Source: Dehalococcoidia bacterium
GTDB taxonomy: Bacteria > Chloroflexota > Dehalococcoidia > Dehalococcoidales > Fen-1064
DNA: 9,906 bases
Direction of reading: 5' to 3'
Assembly (NCBI GenBank): GCA_030691775.1
Contig: JAUYDN010000014.1
Coordinates: 1-9,906 of the forward strand
Shown here: positions 1-4,905 of the stretch, piece after piece
Layout: the number at the start of each line of letters is the position of its first letter
How positions within the stretch are numbered: the stretch's first letter is position 1
Position numbers and translations under genes: made by a program
Notes under the pieces: generated by a model
Seen by the model: the letters and a program-made list of their open reading frames with translations, nothing else
Databases searched by the model: none
What the model was told of the DNA's origin: nothing

Positions 1-39
1 GTAAAGTAATAGTAGGACAAGGGTGGTGGAGGACAACCG

Positions 40-912
40 ATGATAGAGTTCCCTTTCAACCCGGTAGCGTTCCAGATTGGTCCGTTCAGCCTGAGATATT
101 ACGGTCTGTTCCTGGCGCTTTCCGTGGTCTGGCTTATCGGGTGGATGTGGTGGCAGGTGCGGAAAAAAGGCGCCAAACTTTCCCTGGATACCGTGCTCAC
201 ACTCGCCCTCGTCGGTATCCCTTCCGGTGTTATTTTTGCGCGGCTTATCCACGTGGTGGACAACATCGTCGTCGCGAAAACCCACCCGGAGCTGGTGCTC
301 TCCGGGGCGGTGATAGATTACTCACAGGACTGGGCGAGTGTCATCGGCGGCTCCGGTCTGACAGCCTGGGGCGCTGTCCTCGGTGCCTCGCTCGGTATCT
401 GGACCTACTGTAAGTTCAGCAAAATCAAAATCGGCTATGTATTCGACCTGCTGGCACCCGGCGTCATTATAGCACAGGCAATCGGACGTTTCGGCTGTCT
501 GTTCAACGGTTGCTGTTATGGCGTGGAGACCAGTGTGCCGTGGGGATTAGTATATACCCACCCGGACACCCTCGCCCCGTTAGGCATCACAACTCACGCA
601 ACAGTGGCTTATGAAATCTTCTTCAACCTGGCTGTTTTCGGCATCCTGATGAAATTGCGGGGTAAGCTCCAGCCCACCGGCTCCCTCTTCGTGCTTTACC
701 TGGCATTTTACGCGGCATGGCGTGTCGGCATCGATTTTCTCCGCAGCGGCACGCCGTTCTTCCTCGGTTTGCACCAGGCTCAGTTTATCGGCATGGTTAT
801 TCTCCTGATTGCCGTACCCTGGATGGCGATAAAGACACGGTGGACAAGGCCGGAAGAAACTGCCTCATTAATCGAAAACATTAATTCTGGACCGACTACG
901 CCATCCGCCTGA
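40..912 (+). CDS. lgt: Lgt-family prolipoprotein diacylglyceryl transferase (variant active site)
   Basis: Membrane enzyme expected to move diacylglyceryl from phosphatidylglycerol to the lipobox cysteine of prolipoproteins, the first step of lipoprotein maturation. The 290-residue length and about seven hydrophobic segments (near residues 18-38, 50-72, 103-123, 132-150, 188-206, 214-232, 244-264) fit Lgt. The N-terminus (PVAFQIGPFSLRYYG) and the GRFGCLFNGCCYG signature at 149-161 are family hallmarks; R150 matches E. coli R143, and R228 and D232 match R239 and E243. Several positions differ from E. coli: by alignment W110 sits at H103, C153 at N146 and C158 at E151. NGCCYG-type Lgt relatives are common in other phyla, so the fold is secure but the exact activity less so. 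The start is supported by GGAGG seven bases before the ATG. No obvious terminator follows. Confidence 0.88.
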   Translation: MIEFPFNPVAFQIGPFSLRYYGLFLALSVVWLIGWMWWQVRKKGAKLSLDTVLTLALVGIPSGVIFARLIHVVDNIVVAKTHPELVLSGAVIDYSQDWASVIGGSGLTAWGAVLGASLGIWTYCKFSKIKIGYVFDLLAPGVIIAQAIGRFGCLFNGCCYGVETSVPWGLVYTHPDTLAPLGITTHATVAYEIFFNLAVFGILMKLRGKLQPTGSLFVLYLAFYAAWRVGIDFLRSGTPFFLGLHQAQFIGMVILLIAVPWMAIKTRWTRPEETASLIENINSGPTTPSA

Positions 913-1009
913 ATGCGAAGAAAAACTCAAATTCCAAGTAATGAATCTCAAACAATATCTGAATAATCAACAATCAAATCCCCCATCTGCTCCAGCCCAG
1001 TTCTGGTGG

Positions 1010-1028
1010 CACAGGCGTCCCGCCTGTG
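1010..1028. repeat. Short perfect palindromic hairpin (REP-like)
   Basis: CACAGGCGTCCCGCCTGTG has an 8-bp perfect stem and a 3-base loop. It is preceded by TGG. Short palindromes of this type are often dispersed through bacterial genomes, but only one copy is in this window. No T-run follows, so a terminator role is doubtful. Confidence 0.6.
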
Positions 1029-1039
1029 TGTGCAGGTAG

Positions 1040-1168
1040 GTTTGTCATCCTCAATATGATTATGGATAGGGACTCTCGTGGTGAGGTAGTAATGCTCCCC
1101 CGCCACCCTGAGATCCTTCGTCGTCCTTCGGGAGTATTGGTGAGATGGACTCCTCCAGGATGACAAAC
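1040..1168. repeat. 129-bp element with 12-bp perfect terminal inverted repeats
   Basis: GTTTGTCATCCT at 1040-1051 is the exact reverse complement of AGGATGACAAAC at 1157-1168. The interior has CACCCTGA at 1104-1111 and GAGATCCTTCG at 1110-1120. The same left end and the same inner motif recur in the 3295-3414 gap, which points to a dispersed non-coding repeat family. There is no transposase. Confidence 0.6.
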
Positions 1169-1185
1169 AATATGTTCTCACAGTA

Positions 1186-1214
1186 ATGACATCCACCCGC
1201 AGGAATGCTATCAT
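1186..1214 (+). promoter_or_regulatory. Sigma70-type promoter for the cyclophilin-like/nitroreductase unit
   Basis: The -35 is ATGACA (1186-1191, 5/6 match), the spacer is 17 bases, and the -10 is TATCAT (1209-1214, 5/6 match). A TG at 1206-1207 makes it an extended -10. Transcription would begin near 1219-1222, leaving a leader of only about 11-14 bases with the ribosome site at its very 5' end. Confidence 0.55.
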
Positions 1215-1232
1215 TTTTACAGGTGAATCTCG

Positions 1233-1601
1233 ATGCCCAAACCCATCACAATCATCGCCGGGAACGTCCAGGCGACCGCCGAATTAAACGATACTAAAAC
1301 AGCCGGCCTCATCTATCAGGCTCTGCCTATCACGAGCATAGTGAACTGGTGGGGGGATGAAATCTACTTCGATGTGCCGGTGAAGACCGGACTGGAAAAC
1401 GGTCGGGAGACAGTGAATCCGGGAGACATAGCTTACTGGCCGGAGGGACCGGCGCTGTGCCTTTTCCTTGGAAAAACGCCCATCAGCAAGGGTAATGAAA
1501 TCCGCCCGGCGAGCGCCGTCAACGTAGTCGGGAAACTGGCTGATATAAAGGCACTGCTCGGCAAAGTCGAACAGGGGGAGAAAATCACCGTTCAGAGGTA
1601 A
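1233..1601 (+). CDS. Cyclophilin-like fold protein (TM1367/PF04126 type)
   Basis: A 122-residue protein resembling the small cyclophilin-like beta-barrel family typified by Thermotoga TM1367. Supporting stretches are the early ATAELNDTKTA segment, SIVNWWGDEIYFDVP (residues about 35-49), PGDIAYWPEGPALCLFLG (63-80) and the later IRPASAVNVVGK segment. It lacks the full length and known active-site layout of true peptidyl-prolyl isomerases, so that activity should not be assumed. No signal peptide is seen, so it is probably cytoplasmic. AGGTGA lies seven bases before the ATG. Its stop is two bases from the nitroreductase start, so the two are almost certainly co-transcribed and perhaps translationally coupled. 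The biological role of the family is not established. Confidence 0.78.
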   Translation: MPKPITIIAGNVQATAELNDTKTAGLIYQALPITSIVNWWGDEIYFDVPVKTGLENGRETVNPGDIAYWPEGPALCLFLGKTPISKGNEIRPASAVNVVGKLADIKALLGKVEQGEKITVQR

Positions 1602-1603
1602 AA

Positions 1604-2128
1604 ATGGACATACTGGAAGCATTGCTGACGCGGCGGGCAATCCGCAAGTTCAAGAAAGACCCTGTCCCACAGGAGATGCTGGAGAAAATCCTGGAGGCGG
1701 GGCGGTGGTCGCCGTCTGCCAGCAACTCACAGCCTTGGGACTTTATCGTTATCACCGAGCCGGATTTGAGACGGCGGCTTTCACGTAGTTTTATGTACGG
1801 GTCGTTTCTCGCGGAAGCGCCGCTGGGCATTGCCGTAGTGGTCGACCCGTGGCGCTCCGGGTGCGCTGTGCAGGACGGCGCCATAGCAGCGTACGGCATG
1901 TGGCTGGCGGCACACGGGCTGGGGCTGGGCGCCTGCTGGGTAAATCCCAATATGGACGAGACCAGGGTCAGGGAACTACTGAACTTGCCAGAGGGGAGAG
2001 AGCTCATCTGCATCCTGGCAATCGGTTACCCGGCGCAGTCAGTAAAGAGCGTGCGGCGTAAACTGAAGGATATTGTGCACATCGAGCGGTACGGGAACCG
2101 GGGGGAAGGAAGGGCGGAGGAGGAGTAG
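1604..2128 (+). CDS. Nitroreductase-family FMN oxidoreductase
   Basis: A 174-residue member of the NfsB/NADH-oxidase-like nitroreductase superfamily: an FMN enzyme that uses NAD(P)H to reduce nitroaromatics, quinones, flavins or other acceptors. It shows the N-terminal TRRAIRKF motif (R10, R11, R14, FMN phosphate contacts), SPSASNSQPWDF at 36-47, a GLGLGACWVN segment at 105-114 and IGYPA at 140-144. A basic KSVRRKL patch follows. The length is typical of the short subfamily. The GAGG ribosome site overlaps the 3' end of the cyclophilin-like gene, which argues for coupling. The C-terminal GEGRAEEE tail is charged and probably disordered. The physiological substrate is unknown. Confidence 0.88.
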   Translation: MDILEALLTRRAIRKFKKDPVPQEMLEKILEAGRWSPSASNSQPWDFIVITEPDLRRRLSRSFMYGSFLAEAPLGIAVVVDPWRSGCAVQDGAIAAYGMWLAAHGLGLGACWVNPNMDETRVRELLNLPEGRELICILAIGYPAQSVKSVRRKLKDIVHIERYGNRGEGRAEEE

Positions 2129-2137
2129 GGCACCAGT

Positions 2138-2286
2138 TGTAGGGTGGGTTAGTCAACCGACAAAGTCGGGGAACGTAACCCACCAAAACCGAGTCAGTAC
2201 CCACTTATATACCAATGAGCGTCATTGAAGGGCAGGAATTCGTTGGTGGGTTTCCGCCGGTTACACCAGCTCCAACCCACCCTACA
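2138..2286. repeat. Two facing copies of a GTAGGGTGGGTT hairpin repeat
   Basis: A 13-bp perfect inverted repeat bounds the element: TGTAGGGTGGGTT at 2138-2150 and its complement at 2274-2286. Inside, AACCCACCAA (2177-2186) pairs with TTGGTGGGTT (2243-2252). Each half also folds by itself: GGTGGGTTA (2143-2151) with TAACCCACC (2176-2184), holding an inner CCGAC/GTCGG stem, and GGTGGGTT (2245-2252) with AACCCACC (2274-2281). Read from the outside inward, both halves have the same order of motifs, so they are two diverged copies in opposite orientation. The element sits between convergent genes and could serve both as a transcription barrier. Confidence 0.72.
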
Positions 2287-2304
2287 GTTCTTTTCCTTGG
2301 TACT

Positions 2305-2335
2305 CGTCGATTGCGCAATGATGGCACGATCGACG
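2305..2335. repeat. Inverted repeat just beyond the PHP gene stop
   Basis: CGTCGAT (2305-2311) pairs with ATCGACG (2329-2335); the 17-base loop includes most of the palindrome TTGCGCAA. It lies eight bases past the stop of the leftward PHP gene. No T-run follows on the minus strand, so it is at best a weak or factor-dependent terminator or an mRNA 3' end stabiliser. Confidence 0.35.
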
Positions 2336-2342
2336 GATATCC

Positions 2343-3119
2343 TCACAGAACCGGTCTCGCTTTTCGTTGAACAAAGTACACCGGGTTGAAATTAAAATGT
2401 TGAATCACTTCGTCAACGCGTTCGAAGTTATACCCAATCCTCTCGCACCGGTGAGCATCAGACCCGGTGGTTACTATTGTTCCGCCGTGCTTTTCGTATA
2501 GGTCACAAATCATATTGCTCGGATTGACCTCTGAATAATATCCGTTTATCTCCAACGCGATGTCTCTTTCTACAAGCTCATCCACGATGTTGTCAAGAAT
2601 CGAAATAGGTTCATATCTGGTCGGCATATACCGCTTGGGATAATCGATGTGCGCCAACGAATCGAATCCGCCAAACCGGATGGCTTTCAAGACCTCCTGG
2701 TAATACACTTCAAAAAGACGCTTTACAGGATAAGACGGTTTTAGGCGTTCAGGGTCAGACCAATAGGCCCCAAACCCTTCAAGATTATGGATACTTGCCA
2801 GCACAAAATCAAAGTCACGGTTCACCATGGTCTCGAATTCTCTCGGATATAAATGTGGTTCACTGAATTCAATGCCCTTGAGCACTGTCAACCGTTCGTT
2901 GTATCTTTCTCGCGCCTGATTGATGTCATGCGTGTATTTGTCGAAGTTAAAATAGCCGTACCCTTCATCTTTTGGGTTCATATCGAAGTGCTCGGTGAAG
3001 CAAACAACACTAAAGCCTTTTTCGATGGCTGTTTGGCACATTTCGTCTATGGTAGTTTGGGAGTCGCACGAATTGTTTGAGTGCAGGTGTAGGTCTACTG
3101 ATAGCGTCTGTTTCATCAT
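2343..3119 (-). CDS. PHP-domain phosphoesterase, HisK-type histidinol-phosphatase family
   Basis: A 258-residue metal-dependent phosphoesterase of the PHP superfamily. The complete metal set is visible: DLHLHS (H11, H13), TEHF (E43, H44), GIEFS (E84), SIHN (H111), HIDYPKR (H157, D159) and GSDAH (D221, H223). Length and motif order match HisK histidinol-phosphate phosphatases (histidine synthesis), but no other histidine gene is nearby, and many PHP proteins of this type have other small phosphate-ester substrates. The start is uncertain: two adjacent ATG codons (3119 and 3116) lack a clear ribosome site. Sampled rows of the gene are about 42-50 % GC, well below the neighbouring genes, which suggests a separate origin. 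It runs towards the nitroreductase and appears to be its own transcription unit. Confidence 0.85.
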   Translation of the reverse strand: MMKQTLSVDLHLHSNNSCDSQTTIDEMCQTAIEKGFSVVCFTEHFDMNPKDEGYGYFNFDKYTHDINQARERYNERLTVLKGIEFSEPHLYPREFETMVNRDFDFVLASIHNLEGFGAYWSDPERLKPSYPVKRLFEVYYQEVLKAIRFGGFDSLAHIDYPKRYMPTRYEPISILDNIVDELVERDIALEINGYYSEVNPSNMICDLYEKHGGTIVTTGSDAHRCERIGYNFERVDEVIQHFNFNPVYFVQRKARPVL

Positions 3120-3185
3120 GATTGGTTAGTTTACTTTCTGAATTCGCGCGTTTGTTAAGTTTGTTTCATTCCGCCATCATCGTTC

Positions 3186-3191
3186 ATTATA
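3186..3191 (-). promoter_or_regulatory. Candidate -10 box for the PHP gene
   Basis: The minus strand reads TATAAT, a perfect -10 hexamer, about 66 bases before the PHP start codon. No good -35 match is present at 16-18 bases upstream and there is no TG extension, so the promoter is tentative. Confidence 0.35.
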
Positions 3192-3215
3192 ACGGAACCG
3201 GAACTTGTTTATTAC

Positions 3216-3256
3216 AAAAGAAAGGGGGGAACCCTTCCACCGGAATTCGGTCCCCC
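3216..3256 (-). terminator. Intrinsic terminator downstream of the acyl-CoA dehydrogenase gene
   Basis: On the minus strand GGGGGACC (3256-3249) pairs with GGTTCCCCC (3233-3225) with one bulged base, around a 15-base loop. It is followed within one base by TTTCTTTT (3223-3216). Strong GC stem plus T-tract is the classic Rho-independent layout. It lies about 190 bases past the dehydrogenase stop and before the PHP promoter, so it would separate the two leftward genes. The T-rich opposite flank (CTCTTCTTT) could give weaker rightward termination, but no gene needs it. Confidence 0.6.
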
Positions 3257-3294
3257 TCTTCTTTGTGTACCGTCTCTACCCCCAAAATGCTCTT

Positions 3295-3414
3295 GTTTGT
3301 CACCCTGACCCCGATGGAAATCGGGGGAAGTGTCTCCGTGCCTACTGAGTAGTGTCGGAGATTCTTCGTTCTCCCGATTACATCGTTCCGATAAAATCGT
3401 GACTCAGAATGACA
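3295..3414. repeat. Diverged second copy of the GTTTGTCAYCCT element
   Basis: The left end GTTTGTCACCCTGA (3295-3308) matches the left end of the 1040-1168 element. The right end TCAGAATGACA (3404-3414) is an imperfect complement of TGTCACCCTGA (9 of 11). The inner GAGATTCTTCG (3358-3368) differs by one base from GAGATCCTTCG at 1110-1120. The size is similar (about 120 against 129 bp). It is non-coding. Confidence 0.5.
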
Positions 3415-3446
3415 TTCGAGGCAACGCTTTGTGTGCCCTTTTCACG

Positions 3447-4682
3447 TTATATCAAATCCGCTATCTTATCCGCGGCTGCCAATCCCAGCGTCTCGTTGAC
3501 ACCATCTTCAATCATGGCGGCGCGGGCATCCCGGAACAGCTTTTCGATGACGAACTCCTTCGAGGTGCCGTACCCGCCGAAAATCTGCATCGCCATGCTG
3601 GCGACCTTGAACGCCGCCTCGGTGCAGAATACCTTTGAAGCGATGGAATACTGCAACGCTGGGGGTAGTCCGGCGCGGGCATAAGCCAGGACACGCCTTG
3701 AAAGCGCGCGCGACGCCTCAACCAGCTCGAACATCTCGAAGATGCGGGCTTTGACACTCTGGTGCTCGATGATGGGTCTACCGCCCTGCACCCTCTGTTT
3801 TGCATATGCCAGCGCCTCATCGAAAGCCGCCGCCGCCAGCCCGGTGAAAACCGTGCCCATACCGGCGTTCGCCGAGGCAAGCGTGGCTTCGGCGATCATG
3901 CGGTACATCACCGGGTCGGTGACAAAGAAATACTCTTTCGGCACTTTGACGTTATCGAAGAAAATCTCTCCCTGGTTCAGGGCACGCTGACCGATTTTAT
4001 TCAGTGGTTTGCCACGCGAAATGCCCGGCAGGTCGAGCGGGACGATGGCGATGCCGCAGGCGTTCATCCCCATACTGCGGTCGAAGCTCACGAAGAGTGC
4101 CCCATGGGAGGCGATGCTACCGTTGCTCACCCAGGATGATTTCTGCCCGTTGATGATGTAATGGTTGCCTTCTGCGGTCGCTACCACCTGCGGAGCGACT
4201 TTGGGACTGCTGGAGTTTTCACCCTGCCACAGAATCCAGTCGCTACCGTGGTCCGGCTCGGTGATTGCCCAGCAACCCGTCCACTTCGCTTCTGTGTCGT
4301 TACAATACGCCTTCACCCATTCCACCAGCTCCGGTTTCTGCGACATCAGTGCAAAGTTGTACGGAAAACCGTGGCACCCGAGCGAGATGGCGAAATCGGC
4401 GGAAGCATACCCCTCCTCTTCTGCCACCAGGACGCCGGTCATGGCATCCAGCTCCAGCCCGCCGACCGCTTTGGGCATGCGCATCTTATGGTAGCCAAGC
4501 TGGTAGGTCTGGCGCATCACATCCCAGTAAATAGAGTTTTTGGCGATAACATCCCGCGGGTCGGCGAGTTTGTCAAGCTTGATAGAAGCCGGGCGCCAGA
4601 CATTCATAAAAAACCGCCGGGCTTCGTTACGAATTGCTTTTTGTTCATCGGTCAGGGTCTGGTCAAGTTCAATCAATCCCAT
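3447..4682 (-). CDS. Acyl-CoA dehydrogenase
   Basis: An FAD flavoenzyme of 411 residues expected to oxidise an acyl-CoA thioester to the 2-enoyl-CoA. The N-terminal helical domain is followed by the flavin signature AITEPDHGSDW (139-149), a beta domain, and the C-terminal helical domain with QIFGGYGTSKEF (367-378) and EKLFRDAR (380-387). The likely catalytic base is E392 in IEDGVNE, where medium-chain enzymes have YEGT; the local spacing is one residue longer, so chain-length or branched/cyclic substrate cannot be inferred. The start at 4682 is chosen because AAGGAG lies about six bases upstream and because the region further upstream holds the promoter. A longer reading from TTG at 4775 would use the -35 box as a start codon and is rejected. 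Transcribed divergently from the MDR dehydrogenase, which may share a pathway. Confidence 0.9.
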   Translation of the reverse strand: MGLIELDQTLTDEQKAIRNEARRFFMNVWRPASIKLDKLADPRDVIAKNSIYWDVMRQTYQLGYHKMRMPKAVGGLELDAMTGVLVAEEEGYASADFAISLGCHGFPYNFALMSQKPELVEWVKAYCNDTEAKWTGCWAITEPDHGSDWILWQGENSSSPKVAPQVVATAEGNHYIINGQKSSWVSNGSIASHGALFVSFDRSMGMNACGIAIVPLDLPGISRGKPLNKIGQRALNQGEIFFDNVKVPKEYFFVTDPVMYRMIAEATLASANAGMGTVFTGLAAAAFDEALAYAKQRVQGGRPIIEHQSVKARIFEMFELVEASRALSRRVLAYARAGLPPALQYSIASKVFCTEAAFKVASMAMQIFGGYGTSKEFVIEKLFRDARAAMIEDGVNETLGLAAADKIADLI

Positions 4683-4746
4683 TACGCTCTCCTTCTTTTC
4701 TTTCATTTCCGGCCGGCTAATTCCCCACCGGCAAAATTCGTCAACG

Positions 4747-4775
4747 ACTATACTCTCTACAGCATGTTTTGTCAA
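4747..4775 (-). promoter_or_regulatory. Sigma70-type promoter of the acyl-CoA dehydrogenase gene
   Basis: On the minus strand the -35 is TTGACA (4775-4770, perfect), the spacer is 17 bases and the -10 is TATAGT (4752-4747, 5/6). Initiation near 4740 gives a leader of about 58 bases before the ATG at 4682. Confidence 0.7.
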
Positions 4776-4776
4776 G

Positions 4777-4817
4777 CAGTTTACAGGACAGCTTTCAGCT
4801 TTAGCTATCGGCTTTCA
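4777..4817. repeat. Heptad repeat array between divergent promoters
   Basis: Near-tandem seven-base units CAGTTTA, CAGCTTT, CAGCTTT, then AGCTATC and GCTTTCA-like units, with small slips (one 5-base unit near 4784). Two CAGCTTT units (4789-4802) are exact and tandem. It fills almost all of the 52 bases between the two -35 boxes. Similar heptads occur at 7560-7594. Confidence 0.5.
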
Positions 4818-4827
4818 ACATCGTCAT

Positions 4828-4856
4828 TTGACAGCATCGTAAGAGCACGTTAAGAT
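4828..4856 (+). promoter_or_regulatory. Sigma70-type promoter of the MDR dehydrogenase gene
   Basis: The -35 is TTGACA (4828-4833, perfect), the spacer is 17 bases and the -10 is TAAGAT (4851-4856, 4/6). Initiation near 4863 gives a leader of about 43 bases to the ATG at 4906. It may also drive lipB and lipA, which follow in the same direction with small gaps. Confidence 0.55.
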
Positions 4857-4905
4857 AATGCCGATATTTCCCCGCGTGCCCTGAGAAATTAGTGGAGGAT
4901 TATAG

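Larger units (their letters stand above)
913..1232. other. Gene-free 320-bp gap with repeats and a promoter
   Basis: No credible coding region is seen here. The gap holds a short perfect palindrome (1010-1028), an inverted-repeat element (1040-1168) and a promoter for the next gene (1186-1214). The first 90 bases after lgt are AT-rich and show no clear hairpin with a T-run. Confidence 0.7.
3120..3446. other. Gene-free 327-bp gap: -10 box, terminator and repeat element
   Basis: No coding region is supported. Going leftward from the acyl-CoA dehydrogenase stop, the gap contains a diverged repeat element (3295-3414), an intrinsic terminator (3216-3256) and a perfect -10 box facing the PHP gene (3186-3191). 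Confidence 0.65.

Noticed and set aside
1..39. End of an upstream gene before lgt
   Set aside because: In-frame TAA and TAG are present near position 7, but too little sequence is available to support a gene; only the lgt ribosome site is clear.
948..1214. An 88-residue minus-strand frame in the gap after lgt
   Set aside because: It is made of the palindrome and inverted-repeat element and covers the promoter; the translated sequence has no recognisable features.
2138..2286. CRISPR or tandem array from the repeated GGTGGGTT motif
   Set aside because: There are only two inverted copies, with no regular spacers.
3122..3638. Two small plus-strand frames between the PHP gene and the acyl-CoA dehydrogenase
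   Set aside because: They run through a terminator, a repeat element and the 3' end of the dehydrogenase, with no ribosome site or family match.
4161..4853. A 230-residue plus-strand frame antisense to the acyl-CoA dehydrogenase
   Set aside because: It overlaps the well-supported dehydrogenase and runs across both promoters; no family features are seen.
4854..4859. GATAAT as the -10 of the MDR dehydrogenase promoter
   Set aside because: It matches the -10 consensus better than TAAGAT, but it would need a 20-base spacer from the perfect -35.
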